From positions 288,270-352,269 of the forward strand of contig PALD01000080.1 in assembly GCA_002710685.1 (NCBI GenBank): a DNA stretch of 64,000 nt, given 5' to 3'. A model generated the notes under the pieces. That model was not told where the DNA came from. It made no database searches and worked only from the letters and a program-made list of their open reading frames with translations. A program made the translations under genes and the position numbers. The stretch is from Cytophagaceae bacterium. Lineage in GTDB: Bacteria; Bacteroidota; Bacteroidia; Flavobacteriales; Flavobacteriaceae. Below are positions 30,618 through 39,419 of the stretch, in pieces; positions within the stretch are counted from its first letter, which is position 1, and the number at the start of each line of letters is the position of its first letter.

Positions 30618-33018
30618 AAGAAGAATCAACAAAGTGGCAGTCATCGGTTCCGGGATTATGGGAAGCGGCATTGCATGTCATTTTGCAAACATTGGTGTAG
30701 AAGTCTTACTGCTCGATATCGTTCCGCGTGAACTTACCGATAAGGAAAAAGCAAAGGGCTTGACACTTGAGGACAAAGTGGTGCGCAACCGCTTAGTTAA
30801 CGACCATTTACAAAATGCCCTAAAATCAAAGCCCTCCCCTATTTACCATAAGGACTTTGCCAAGCGAATCACGACGGGCAACATGGAGGATGACATTGCA
30901 AAGGTCAAAGATGTGGACTGGATTATCGAGGTCGTGGTAGAGCGTCTTGATATCAAAAAACAGGTTTTTGAAAACCTTGAAAAGCATCGCACGCCAGGAA
31001 CGTTGATTACTTCTAATACGTCTGGTATTCCTATAAAATTTATGAATGAAAATCGCAGTGAAGATTTCCAGAAGCATTTCTGCGGAACACACTTCTTTAA
31101 CCCTGCGCGTTACTTAGACCTTTTTGAGATTATTCCAGGGCCTAAAACCTCGCAAGAGGTTCTTGATTTCTTGAATAATTATGGAGATAAATTCTTAGGT
31201 AAAACTTCTGTTGTTGCAAAAGATACACCGGCATTCATCGGGAACCGTATCGGGATTTTTAGCATCATGAGCCTCTTTCATGCGGTGAAAGACATGGACA
31301 TGACCGTCGAGGAAGTTGATAAACTTACCGGTCCTGTAATTGGTCGTCCTAAGTCGGCGACATTTAGAACCGTTGATGTTGTAGGTCTGGATACGTTGGT
31401 TCACGTGGCCAACGGACTGTATGAAAATGTTCCTGATGATGAGCGTCACAAACTTTTTAAACTTCCTGCTTTCATCCAGACAATGATGGATAATAAATGG
31501 CTGGGAAGTAAAACTGGACAAGGTTTTTACAAAAAAATTAAAAAAAACGACGGGAGCAGCGAGATCCTAACATTGGATTTAGACAAGATGGATTATCGCG
31601 ATTCAAAGCGCGCAAGTTTTGCAACTTTAGAATTGACAAAATCCATCAGCAGTGTTCCAGAGCGTTTTCCTGTTCTTGTTAACGGAAAAGATAAGGCTGG
31701 TGAATTCTATCGTAAAATGTTTGGGGCGCTTTTTGCCTACGTGCAAAATAGAATTCCAGAAATCACTGACGAACTGTATAAAATCGATGACGCCATGCGC
31801 GCCGGTTTTGGATGGGAACAAGGTCCGTTTGAAATCTGGGATGCAATAGGTGTAGAAAAAGGTATTGAGCTCCTTGAAGGAGAAGGTTTCGCTACAGCGA
31901 AATGGGTAAAAGAGCTTGCCGAGTCTGGCGAGGACAGTTTTTACACTGTGAAAGACGGAAACACATATTATTATGACATCCCCAAAAAGGATTTCGTGAA
32001 AAAACCGGGTCAGGATGCATTTATCATCCTTGACAACATCCGTAAGAGCAAAGAAGTTTGGAGCAATAGCGGCGTGGTCATTGAAGACCTGGGCGATGGA
32101 ATCCTGAACTGTGAATTCCGTTCTAAAATGAACTCGATAGGTGGTGATGTACTCGCAGGAATTAACAAGGCAATTGACCTTGCTGAGAAAGAATACGACG
32201 GACTGGTAATCGCAAATCAAGGGAAGAATTTCTCTGTAGGTGCAAATATCGGGATGATATTTATGATGGCCGTTGAGCAAGAATATGATGAGCTCAACAT
32301 GGCTGTAAAATACTTCCAAGACACGTGTATGCGTATTCGCTACTCCTCTATTCCGGTAGTTGTCTGTCCGCAAGGAATGACGCTGGGCGGAGGCTGTGAG
32401 ATGACCTTGCACGCTGACCGTGTTGTGGCTGCCGCCGAAAGTTATATCGGTTTGGTAGAATTTGGCGTGGGTGTGATTCCCGGCGGTGGAGGTTCTAAAG
32501 AAATGACCGTTCGCGCATCTGACACCTATAAAAAAGATGATGTTGAACTGAACCGCCTGCGCGAGCATTTCCTGGCCATAGGTATGGCAAAAGTTTCGAC
32601 TTCTGCATACGAAGCCTATGATACCAATATCCTCAAGCACGGCAAGGACATCGTGATCGTGAATAAGGACCGTCAAATCGCTGCGGCAAAAGACGTAGCC
32701 CGCATGATGGCAGACCAAGGGTACACAAAACCTATTCAGCGCACAGATATCAAGGTTCTTGGTAAGCAAGCTTTAGGCGCATTCTATGTAGGAACAGACC
32801 AGATGAACGCGGGGAAATACATCAGCGACCACGACAAGAAAATCGCTAATAAATTGGCGTACGTCATGGCCGGTGGAGACCTTTCAGAAGGGTCATATGT
32901 AAGCGAGCAATACCTGCTTGACCTGGAACGTGAAGCATTTTTAAGCCTTACGGGTGAAAGAAAAACCCTCGAAAGACTTGAGCATATGATTAAAAAGAAT
33001 AAACCATTAAGAAACTAG
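30610..33018 (+). CDS. fadN: 3-hydroxyacyl-CoA dehydrogenase/enoyl-CoA hydratase fusion
   Basis: 802 aa carrying two steps of beta-oxidation. The NAD-binding dehydrogenase comes first (V-A-V-I-G-S-G-I-M-G-S-G-I-A, about 9-22; H-F-F-N-P-A near 158). The enoyl-CoA hydratase/isomerase domain is at the C-terminal end (about 490-720, with N-F-S-V-G-A-N-I and G-G-G-C-E-M-T-L-H-A-D). This order is the reverse of E. coli FadB and matches the Bacillus FadN type. A palindrome at 31887-31902 encodes F-A-T-A-K. A long open frame on the opposite strand (31627-32769) is a codon-bias shadow. Confidence 0.93.
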   Translation: MSKRRINKVAVIGSGIMGSGIACHFANIGVEVLLLDIVPRELTDKEKAKGLTLEDKVVRNRLVNDHLQNALKSKPSPIYHKDFAKRITTGNMEDDIAKVKDVDWIIEVVVERLDIKKQVFENLEKHRTPGTLITSNTSGIPIKFMNENRSEDFQKHFCGTHFFNPARYLDLFEIIPGPKTSQEVLDFLNNYGDKFLGKTSVVAKDTPAFIGNRIGIFSIMSLFHAVKDMDMTVEEVDKLTGPVIGRPKSATFRTVDVVGLDTLVHVANGLYENVPDDERHKLFKLPAFIQTMMDNKWLGSKTGQGFYKKIKKNDGSSEILTLDLDKMDYRDSKRASFATLELTKSISSVPERFPVLVNGKDKAGEFYRKMFGALFAYVQNRIPEITDELYKIDDAMRAGFGWEQGPFEIWDAIGVEKGIELLEGEGFATAKWVKELAESGEDSFYTVKDGNTYYYDIPKKDFVKKPGQDAFIILDNIRKSKEVWSNSGVVIEDLGDGILNCEFRSKMNSIGGDVLAGINKAIDLAEKEYDGLVIANQGKNFSVGANIGMIFMMAVEQEYDELNMAVKYFQDTCMRIRYSSIPVVVCPQGMTLGGGCEMTLHADRVVAAAESYIGLVEFGVGVIPGGGGSKEMTVRASDTYKKDDVELNRLREHFLAIGMAKVSTSAYEAYDTNILKHGKDIVIVNKDRQIAAAKDVARMMADQGYTKPIQRTDIKVLGKQALGAFYVGTDQMNAGKYISDHDKKIANKLAYVMAGGDLSEGSYVSEQYLLDLEREAFLSLTGERKTLERLEHMIKKNKPLRN
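31887..31902. repeat. Interspersed palindrome inside fadN, TTTCGCTACAGCGAAA
   Basis: Arms TTTCGC/GCGAAA with centre TACA. It is read F-A-T-A-K in the inter-domain region. Confidence 0.7.
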
Positions 33019-33448
33019 AAGTGAGTATTGAGAAATGAGTAATTAGATGTAATCATGCATAAAGTTGAAAATCTCAAAATATGGAAAAAAGCTATAGGCT
33101 TGACCAAAGAAGTATATACCATATGTAAAGATTTACCTTCAGATGAGAAATTCGGACTTATCTCTCAAGTTAAAAGAAGTGCAGTATCAATTCCTTCAAA
33201 TATTGCTGAAGGAGCTGGTAGAAATTCAAATAAAGAATTTCTTCATTTTTTGGCTATAGCCAATGGCTCATCTTATGAATTGCAAACTCAACTCATATTA
33301 CTGGTCGAGCTAGATTTACTTAAAAAACAAAATATCAAGGAAATAATTGAAAAAACCATTGAGATTCAGAAAATGAATTACGCTTTGCAGCAATCTCTTA
33401 AAAATTCTTAATTCTCAATACTCAATACTAAGCTCTAAAATCTTCAGA
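33019..33448 (+). mobile_element. Candidate four-helix-bundle (IVS-protein) cassette inserted between fadN and fadA
   Basis: A 118-codon gene is flanked by inverted repeats: AGTATTGAGAA at 33024-33034 and TTCTCAATACT at 33412-33422, an 11-bp perfect pair. On the right the CTCAATACT unit is repeated at once (33421-33429). It interrupts an otherwise tight marR-fadN-fadA-fadE operon. No transposase is present, so movement would need factors encoded elsewhere. Boundaries are approximate. Confidence 0.5.
33055..33411 (+). CDS. Four-helix-bundle protein (23S rRNA intervening-sequence-protein family)
   Basis: 118 aa, almost entirely helical. The family signature is clear: L-K-I-W-K-K-A near the start, then L-I-S-Q-V-K-R-S-A-V-S-I-P-S-N-I-A-E-G (about 36-54) and the downstream F-L-H-F-L-A-I-A-N-G-S-S-Y-E-L-Q-T-Q. 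Members were first found within intervening sequences of spirochaete 23S rRNA genes and occur scattered in Bacteroidota genomes; their biochemical role is unknown. A palindrome-like GGCTATAGCC lies at 33251-33260. The coding sequence is visibly more AT-rich than the flanking fad genes, consistent with later insertion. Confidence 0.85.
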   Translation: MHKVENLKIWKKAIGLTKEVYTICKDLPSDEKFGLISQVKRSAVSIPSNIAEGAGRNSNKEFLHFLAIANGSSYELQTQLILLVELDLLKKQNIKEIIEKTIEIQKMNYALQQSLKNS

Positions 33449-34636
33449 ATGAAAACAGCATATATCGTAAAAGCATATAGAACGGCAGTGGGAAAAGCTC
33501 CCCGCGGATTGTTCCGGTTTAAAAGACCTGATGAACTCGCCGCTGAAACCATTAAATTCATGATGGACAAACTGCCAGAACTAGACAAAAAACGCATCGA
33601 CGACGTCATGGTAGGTAACGCCATGCCAGAGGCTGAGCAAGGCCTCAACATGGCCCGTCTCATCTCTCTTATGGGACTTGAAATCAAGGACGTTCCCGGC
33701 GTGACCGTCAACAGGTATTGCGCCTCGGGTATCGAGACCATTGCTATGGCTTCCGCCAAAATACAAGCCGGTATGGCCGATTGTATTATCGCAGGTGGTG
33801 CCGAATCGATGAGCTACATCCCCATGGGAGGCTACAAACCTGTACCCGATTATAAATTGGCCAAGGAAGGCCATGAGGATTATTACTGGGGAATGGGCTT
33901 AACCGCCGAAGCTGTGGCAAACCAGTTCAAAGTGAGTCGGGAAGACCAGGATGAGTTTGCATACAATTCGCATCAAAAAGCCTTAAAGGCACAAGCTGAA
34001 GACCGGTTTCAGGATCAGATAGTGCCCATTGAAGTAGAGCATACTTTCGTGAAAAACGGAAAAAAAACCACTGACACCTACACCGTTAATAAAGATGAAG
34101 GCCCACGTAAGGATACTAGCCTGGAAGTGCTGGGAAAATTACGCCCAGTTTTTGCTGATGGTGGTAGCGTGACTGCCGGTAACTCATCACAGATGAGCGA
34201 TGGTGCTGCTTTTGTAATGGTTATGAGTGAAGAAATGGTAAAAGAATTAAATCTTGAACCAATTGCTCGCTTAGTAAATTTTGCCGCTATGGGCGTTGAG
34301 CCTAGAATTATGGGAATTGGCCCAGTAGCTGCAATTCCTAAAGCTTTGGCGCAAGCCGGATTAAAACAAGACCAAATTGAATTGATAGAGCTTAATGAAG
34401 CCTTTGCTTCACAATCACTAGCAGTGATACGCGAATTAGGGTTAGACCCAAATATCGTTAACGTGAATGGCGGTGCTATTGCATTAGGCCACCCGCTAGG
34501 ATGTACCGGAGCTAAATTATCAGTGCAATTGTTTGACGAAATGCGCAAGCGTGACATGAAAGGCAAATACGGTATGGTAACCATGTGTGTGGGTACAGGT
34601 CAAGGCGCAGCGGGGATTTATGAATTTTTAAACTAG
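33449..34636 (+). CDS. fadA: Acetyl-CoA C-acyltransferase (3-ketoacyl-CoA thiolase)
   Basis: 395 aa. Thiolytic cleavage of 3-ketoacyl-CoA, the last step of beta-oxidation. The nucleophilic Cys is in N-R-Y-C-A-S-G-I-E (Cys about 91). N-G-G-A-I-A-L-G-H-P-L-G-C-T-G-A (about 348-363) holds the catalytic His, and C-V-G-T-G-Q-G-A-A-G (about 379-388) holds the second Cys. It is most like the FadA of fadNAE operons. The 5' leader is the right repeat of the four-helix-bundle cassette, so expression may depend on read-through from fadN. Confidence 0.94.
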   Translation: MKTAYIVKAYRTAVGKAPRGLFRFKRPDELAAETIKFMMDKLPELDKKRIDDVMVGNAMPEAEQGLNMARLISLMGLEIKDVPGVTVNRYCASGIETIAMASAKIQAGMADCIIAGGAESMSYIPMGGYKPVPDYKLAKEGHEDYYWGMGLTAEAVANQFKVSREDQDEFAYNSHQKALKAQAEDRFQDQIVPIEVEHTFVKNGKKTTDTYTVNKDEGPRKDTSLEVLGKLRPVFADGGSVTAGNSSQMSDGAAFVMVMSEEMVKELNLEPIARLVNFAAMGVEPRIMGIGPVAAIPKALAQAGLKQDQIELIELNEAFASQSLAVIRELGLDPNIVNVNGGAIALGHPLGCTGAKLSVQLFDEMRKRDMKGKYGMVTMCVGTGQGAAGIYEFLN

Positions 34637-34717
34637 ATATGAGTATTGAGATGTGAGAAATTAGACGCTTCTCGCATTTGAAAAAAACTCACTACTAATA
34701 TCTAAAATCTAACATCT
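34637..34717. repeat. Imperfect inverted repeat, possible empty four-helix-bundle element
   Basis: After the fadA stop, AGATATGAGTATTGAGATGT (34635-34654) starts a left arm. The right part runs CTCACTACTAATATCTAAAA (34688-34707) and on to AACATCT (34711-34717). Read on the other strand, the right part gives the same AGAT-rich GAG/TAG pattern, so the two halves form a degenerate hairpin. The left arm shares GAGTATTGAGA with the cassette flank at 33023-33033. No ORF is present. Confidence 0.5.
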
Positions 34718-34724
34718 ATTGAAA

Positions 34725-36536
34725 ATGGAAGTAACTGAAGAAACAAAAAAAAATATCCTGCGCGGAGGGCAGTTCTTAGTAAAAGAAACTCCGTGTGAGG
34801 ATGTATTTACTCCTGAAGATTTTAGCGAGGAGCAAATAATGATGAAAGAATCGGTTAAGGAATTTGTTGACCGAGAAATCTGGCCTAACAAGCCAAAATT
34901 TGAAAAGAAAGATTACGCCCTTACTGAAGAAATCATGCGTAAGGCTGGCGAACTGGGATTCCTAGGAGTTGCAGTGCCAGAAGAGTACGACGGCCTAGGA
35001 ATGGGCTTTGTCTCTACAATGCTCGTTTGTGATTATATCTCTGGAGCCACAGGTTCTATCGCAACCGCTTTTGGTGCGCATACCGGGATTGGCACGATGC
35101 CAATCACATTATATGGAACTGAGGAGCAAAAGAAAAAATACGTTCCTAAGCTCGCTACAGGCGAATGGTTTGGTGCTTATTGTTTAACTGAGCCTGGAGC
35201 AGGTTCTGATGCGAATAGCGGTAAAACTAAAGCCGTTCTATCTGACGATGGTAAATATTACAGCATCAGTGGACAAAAAATGTGGATTTCTAACGCAGGT
35301 TTTGCTAATCTTTTTATCGTTTTTGCGCGTATTGAAGATGATAAGAATATCACCGGATTTATCGTTGAGAATGACAAAGACAACGGAATTTCCTTTGGTG
35401 AAGAAGAGCACAAACTAGGTATTCACTCCTCTTCTACGCGTCAGGTATTCTTTAACGAAACTAAGGTTCCTGTTGAGAATATGCTATCTGAGCGTGGCAA
35501 TGGTTTTAAAATCGCCATGAATGCATTGAACGTAGGCCGAATTAAATTAGCTGCGGCTTGTCTTGACGCACAACGTCGTGTGATTGACGGTTCGGTTAAA
35601 TATGCTAATGAGCGTGTACAGTTTAAAACCCCGATTGCAAAATTTGGTGCGATAAAGCAAAAACTTGCCGAAATGGCGACTTCTGCCTATGCCGGCGAAA
35701 GTGCTTCATATCGCGCTGCAAAAAATATTGAGGACAGGATCAATATTCGCTTAAGCGAAGGAAACTCCCACTCTGATGCCGAGCTTAAAGGAGTTGAAGA
35801 ATATGCCATTGAATGTTCCATCCTCAAGGTTGCGGTTTCTGAAGATATGCAAAACTGCTCTGACGAGGGTATCCAGATTTTTGGTGGGATGGGCTTTAGC
35901 GCAGATACCCCGATGGAAGCTGCGTGGCGAGACGCGCGTATCTCTCGAATTTATGAAGGTACAAACGAAATCAACCGCATGCTTGCAGTGGGAATGCTCG
36001 TGAAAAAGGCTTTTAAAGGTCATGTTGATTTATTGAATCCGGCGCAGGCGGTACAGGAAGAATTAACCGGAATTCCATCATTTGACACGCCAGATTATTG
36101 CGAGACGCTTAGCGAAGAAAAAGCGATGGTAGCAAAGCTTAAAAAAGTGTTCTTAATGGTTGCTGGTTATGCGGTTCAAAAATATGGAACTGAGCTTGAA
36201 GAACATCAGCAATTGTTGATGGCTGCTTCAGACATTCTGATTGAGATTTACATGGCTGAAAGTGCGATTCTACGTACTGAGAAAAACGTAAAACGTTCAG
36301 GCGCAGACGCTCAAAAAGAGCAAATCGCAATGTCTCAGCTTTACCTATATAATGCGGTTGATAAAATTTCGCTTAAAGCGAAAGAAGCAATCGTATCAGC
36401 AGCTGAGGGCGATGAGCAACGCATGATGTTGATGGGACTTAAGCGTTTCACAAAATATCAAAATATGCCTAACGTGGTTGCTTTGCGCAACACAATCGCA
36501 GAAAAAGTAACGGAAGAAAATACCTATCCGTTTTAA
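34725..36536 (+). CDS. fadE: Acyl-CoA dehydrogenase, FadE (Bacillus YusJ-like) type
   Basis: 603 aa from ATG 34725; an in-frame TTG lies 6 bases upstream. FAD-dependent alpha,beta-dehydrogenation, first step of beta-oxidation. The FAD-binding Y-C-L-T-E-P-G-A-G-S-D-A-N-S (about 151-164) and M-W-I-S-N-A-G are present. The catalytic Glu lies in R-I-Y-E-G-T-N-E-I-N-R (about 407-417). A C-terminal extension of about 170 residues is typical of VLCAD/YusJ-like enzymes. Palindromes lie at 36367-36383 (I-S-L-K-A-K) and about 35748-35766. Last gene of the fad operon. Confidence 0.93.
   Translation: MEVTEETKKNILRGGQFLVKETPCEDVFTPEDFSEEQIMMKESVKEFVDREIWPNKPKFEKKDYALTEEIMRKAGELGFLGVAVPEEYDGLGMGFVSTMLVCDYISGATGSIATAFGAHTGIGTMPITLYGTEEQKKKYVPKLATGEWFGAYCLTEPGAGSDANSGKTKAVLSDDGKYYSISGQKMWISNAGFANLFIVFARIEDDKNITGFIVENDKDNGISFGEEEHKLGIHSSSTRQVFFNETKVPVENMLSERGNGFKIAMNALNVGRIKLAAACLDAQRRVIDGSVKYANERVQFKTPIAKFGAIKQKLAEMATSAYAGESASYRAAKNIEDRINIRLSEGNSHSDAELKGVEEYAIECSILKVAVSEDMQNCSDEGIQIFGGMGFSADTPMEAAWRDARISRIYEGTNEINRMLAVGMLVKKAFKGHVDLLNPAQAVQEELTGIPSFDTPDYCETLSEEKAMVAKLKKVFLMVAGYAVQKYGTELEEHQQLLMAASDILIEIYMAESAILRTEKNVKRSGADAQKEQIAMSQLYLYNAVDKISLKAKEAIVSAAEGDEQRMMLMGLKRFTKYQNMPNVVALRNTIAEKVTEENTYPF
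36367..36383. repeat. Interspersed palindrome inside fadE, TTTCGCTTAAAGCGAAA
   Basis: Read I-S-L-K-A-K near the C-terminus, the same codons and frame as the copies at 38183 and 52830. Confidence 0.8.
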
Positions 36537-36563
36537 AATTTTGGTTGGTTAGTTATTGAAGAA

Positions 36564-36595
36564 GTCCGGCGCTTTAAAACGTCGGGCTTTTTTTT
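36564..36595 (+). terminator. Rho-independent terminator of the fad operon
   Basis: GTCCGGCG (36564-36571) pairs with CGTCGGGC (36580-36587) using two G-U wobbles. An 8-base T-run follows at 36588-36595. Confidence 0.75.
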
Positions 36596-36646
36596 GCTTC
36601 AATCTCGGTACGGATTTTGACCCTAATTTTTTATAATTTCACAGCT

Positions 36647-37498
36647 ATGAAAAACCTGCTCTTTTTGCTTTTTCCTTTTTTGGCTTTAAGCCAAAACAAC
36701 GAAGTCTATCTTCTTGACCTTAATATTGGTAGCAATACCGTAAGTGTCGCAAATGGCAAAAACATCTCGATGAATGACGGTTATGATAATCAGCCGTCGT
36801 TTTATGATGACGAGACGATTCTCTTCTCGAGCAATCATAATGGGCAAAACGATGTAGCGAGTTACAACATGAAATCTGGTAAGAAAACCTGGATTACAAA
36901 CACTACAGAGGGCGGCGAATATTCTCCTCAACGCATCCCGGAAACTAATGAGATTTCTGCCGTAAGGCTTGACACGACTGGGCTTCAATTACTTTATAAG
37001 ATTGATACAAACGGCAAGAGCGCAGTGTTGGTTCCTAATCAAGTGATAGGTTACAGTGCGTTTTATAATAAGGACAAAATGATTAGCGCTGTATTAAATA
37101 ATGGTACGCTAGACCTTGTTATTAATGACCTTTCGGCGAAAAGAAATGACACGATTATCTCTGGCATAGGTCGCTCTTTGCACAAAGTTCCCGGCACAGA
37201 ATCTATGAGTTATACGCTGATTAACGAAGATGGAAATATGGATGTTTACCTCCTAGAAATGGACAGCCTTGAAAGTTATTATGTTTGTGAACTTCCCATC
37301 GGGATTCAGGATTATGCGTGGATTGACCGAGATAGAATGATTCTGGGAAGCCGTTCTGGATTGTTTATGTATGACCTTATGGGAATTACAGAATGGAAGC
37401 AAATCGCAGATTTGAGCAATCTTAATCTTGATACAATCACTAGAATTGCTGTTTCTTCTAACAAGAAAAAAATTGCCATTGTAGCTGAAAAGCAGTGA
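36647..37498 (+). CDS. Secreted WD40/TolB-like beta-propeller protein
   Basis: 283 aa from ATG 36647. The open frame extends 30 bases upstream, but this ATG begins a clean signal peptide (K-N-L-L-F-L-L-F-P-F-L-A-L-S-Q). Repeats of TolB/PD40 type are seen, with N-Q-P-S-F-Y-D-D-E-T-I-L-F-S-S-N and Y-S-P-Q-R-I-P. The function is unknown. Its signal-peptide cleavage region is encoded by a 17-base palindrome (36679-36695). The stop overlaps the GTG of the MFS gene, so the three genes 36647-39416 form one translationally coupled operon. Confidence 0.7.
   Translation: MKNLLFLLFPFLALSQNNEVYLLDLNIGSNTVSVANGKNISMNDGYDNQPSFYDDETILFSSNHNGQNDVASYNMKSGKKTWITNTTEGGEYSPQRIPETNEISAVRLDTTGLQLLYKIDTNGKSAVLVPNQVIGYSAFYNKDKMISAVLNNGTLDLVINDLSAKRNDTIISGIGRSLHKVPGTESMSYTLINEDGNMDVYLLEMDSLESYYVCELPIGIQDYAWIDRDRMILGSRSGLFMYDLMGITEWKQIADLSNLNLDTITRIAVSSNKKKIAIVAEKQ
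36679..36695. repeat. Interspersed palindrome in a signal peptide, TTTGGCTTTAAGCCAAA
   Basis: Identical to the intergenic copies at 7382 and 30056. Here it is coding, read L-A-L-S-Q across the predicted signal-peptidase site. Confidence 0.85.
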
Positions 37499-38670
37499 AA
37501 AAAATTGTCCTTTTTATCGTTCTTGCGCAGTTTTTTGGCACTTCGCTGTGGTTTGTAGGAAACATTGTGATTCCTCAATTGCCGGGGGCGCAAGACAATC
37601 CAGATGTAGTTTCTCAAGCATTGAGCGCCGTGCAAATAGGGTTTATACTCGGGACGTTGATTTACGCATTTCTGTCCATCGCAGATAGGTTTTCTCCCAG
37701 CAAGGTTTTCTTCTTTTCGGCTGTTTTTGCAGCTGTAGCAAACGCGCTACTCATCATCCCAAATCTCAACGTAGATTTACTCATAAGCACACGATTAATC
37801 ACCGGTTTTTTCTTAGCAGGAATTTATCCCGTAGGCATGAAAATCGCCTCAGATTATTTTGAAAAAGGTCTTGGCCTAACGCTAGGTTTACTAGTAGGCG
37901 CGCTGGTTCTGGGCACTGCCCTGCCCTACGCCATCCAACTGGGCGATATAAGCTATGACCCAAAAATCATAGTGCTCACAACCTCAAACTTGGCAATTCT
38001 CGGCGGAATTTTAATTCTTATTTTTGTTCCTGACGGACCGTTTAGAAAAAAACAAAGCAAACTGGATTTTGGGCTATTGCCAAAAATCTTCAAGCAAAAC
38101 AACTTTAGAAAAGCCGCCTTCGGTTACTTCGGGCATATGTGGGAATTGTACACCTTCTGGGGATTGTTGCCGTTGTTTTTAATTTCGCTTAAAGCGAAAA
38201 CGAATCTGCAATTTGATTTACCACTGTGGTGTTTTGCAATAATCGGGATTGGTTGTATTTCTTGCTTTATCGGCGGATTTATCAGCATCAAAAAAGGAAG
38301 TAAATGGGTTGCTAGCCTTGCGCTTATTCTTTCTGGGATTTGCTGTTTTGTATCGCCGCTTTTGTTCACCTTTGGCCCCATGCCTGCGGCTTGGCAAGTA
38401 AGCCTAAGCTTTATCATTTTACTTATTTGGGGATTTGCCGTGGTGATGGATAGCCCACAATTATCAACGCTTGTCGCTCAATCCACCGCGCCAGAATTAC
38501 GAGGAACAGCCCTAACCATCACAAATTGTATAGGTTATGTGATTACCATTGCGAGCATTCAAGCTGTGAGTTGGTTAAGTGATTTTATCGAGCCGCAATA
38601 CTTCTTTGTCGTTCTTGGGCTAGGGCCTATATTTGGGCTCATCAATCTACTAAAACTTAGGTCTCGATGA
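37495..38670 (+). CDS. Major facilitator superfamily transporter
   Basis: 391 aa from GTG 37495, overlapping the preceding stop (GTGA). About twelve hydrophobic helices. The loop after helix 2 carries D-R-F-S-P-S-K-V-F-F in the place of the MFS motif A. The substrate is not predictable; neighbours (a secreted propeller and a CBM9-like lipoprotein) hint at a sugar or glycoside, as inference. A palindrome at 38183-38199 encodes I-S-L-K-A-K in a cytoplasmic loop near mid-protein. Confidence 0.85.
   Translation: MKKIVLFIVLAQFFGTSLWFVGNIVIPQLPGAQDNPDVVSQALSAVQIGFILGTLIYAFLSIADRFSPSKVFFFSAVFAAVANALLIIPNLNVDLLISTRLITGFFLAGIYPVGMKIASDYFEKGLGLTLGLLVGALVLGTALPYAIQLGDISYDPKIIVLTTSNLAILGGILILIFVPDGPFRKKQSKLDFGLLPKIFKQNNFRKAAFGYFGHMWELYTFWGLLPLFLISLKAKTNLQFDLPLWCFAIIGIGCISCFIGGFISIKKGSKWVASLALILSGICCFVSPLLFTFGPMPAAWQVSLSFIILLIWGFAVVMDSPQLSTLVAQSTAPELRGTALTITNCIGYVITIASIQAVSWLSDFIEPQYFFVVLGLGPIFGLINLLKLRSR
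38183..38199. repeat. Interspersed palindrome inside the MFS gene, TTTCGCTTAAAGCGAAA
   Basis: Read I-S-L-K-A-K in an inter-helix loop. Confidence 0.8.
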
Positions 38671-39416
38671 CCAAAAAAATCTATTTTCTCTTTCTTGTAT
38701 TTCTTGTTTTCGCTTGTGGCGAAAAGCAGCCTGAATTTGTCGTTAAAGCAGACCAGCAACTTCGTGAAATAAAGATGGCAAACATCGCTCCAGACGTTGA
38801 CGGGATTGCGGATGACCCAACTTGGCAAGACAAAACTTGGTATCCCATAGACCAACGCTGGCTAGGAAAAAAGTATAAAGAAGATGATTTTTCTGGCAGA
38901 TTTAAATTGACCTGGACGCCAGATGCGCTCTACGTTCTTGCCGAAATCACAGATGATAAATTATATGACGCGCATGAGAATCCGCTAGAGCGATTTTGGG
39001 ATGATGATTGTCTGGAAATTTTTGTGGATGAAGACAACAGCGGCGGCGACCATCAGTACAATTATTCGGCATTTGCGTATCATGTAGCGCTTGACGGAAA
39101 TGTAGTTGACACAGCTGAAAACGGCAATGCACAACTCTTTAACAGTCATGTTTTTTCCCAACGCAAAATAACGGGAAACACTACGATCTGGGAAGCTCGT
39201 ATCACCATTTTTGACAAAGATTTTAATCCTTGTGAACCCTATCTCGCCACCGATTTAAAATCCGGTAAGAAGATGGGATTTGCCATCGCTTACTGTGATA
39301 ATGACGGCAGTGCTGAACGCGAAAACTTCATCGGCTCCATTGAAATTAAAGGCAAAGACAAAAACCGTGGTTGGATTGACGCCGGTGTTTTTGGAACGCT
39401 TCTTCTTGTAGAATAA
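38667..39416 (+). CDS. CBM9-like (carbohydrate-binding family 9 / DOMON-type) lipoprotein
   Basis: 249 aa. Lipobox V-F-A-C with Cys about residue 17, then a single beta-sandwich with the CBM9-type pattern D-G-I-A-D-D-P-T-W, L-Y-V-L-A-E-I-T-D-D and W-D-D-D-C-L-E-I-F-V-D. It most likely binds a sugar or other small ligand at the cell surface. The ATG overlaps the MFS stop (ATGA). The lipobox is encoded by a palindrome (38707-38725) whose 5-base centre contains the lipidated cysteine codon. Confidence 0.8.
   Translation: MTKKIYFLFLVFLVFACGEKQPEFVVKADQQLREIKMANIAPDVDGIADDPTWQDKTWYPIDQRWLGKKYKEDDFSGRFKLTWTPDALYVLAEITDDKLYDAHENPLERFWDDDCLEIFVDEDNSGGDHQYNYSAFAYHVALDGNVVDTAENGNAQLFNSHVFSQRKITGNTTIWEARITIFDKDFNPCEPYLATDLKSGKKMGFAIAYCDNDGSAERENFIGSIEIKGKDKNRGWIDAGVFGTLLLVE
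38707..38725. repeat. Interspersed palindrome over a lipobox, TTTTCGC-TTGTG-GCGAAAA
   Basis: Seven-base perfect arms, read V-F-A-C-G-E-K with the lipobox Cys (TGT) in the centre. Confidence 0.7.
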
Positions 39417-39419
39417 CTT

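Noticed and set aside
31627..32769. 380-codon open frame on the minus strand inside fadN
   Set aside because: It lies wholly antisense to a well-conserved enzyme, has no family resemblance and is rich in Cys, His, Phe and Ile as expected of a reverse-frame shadow.
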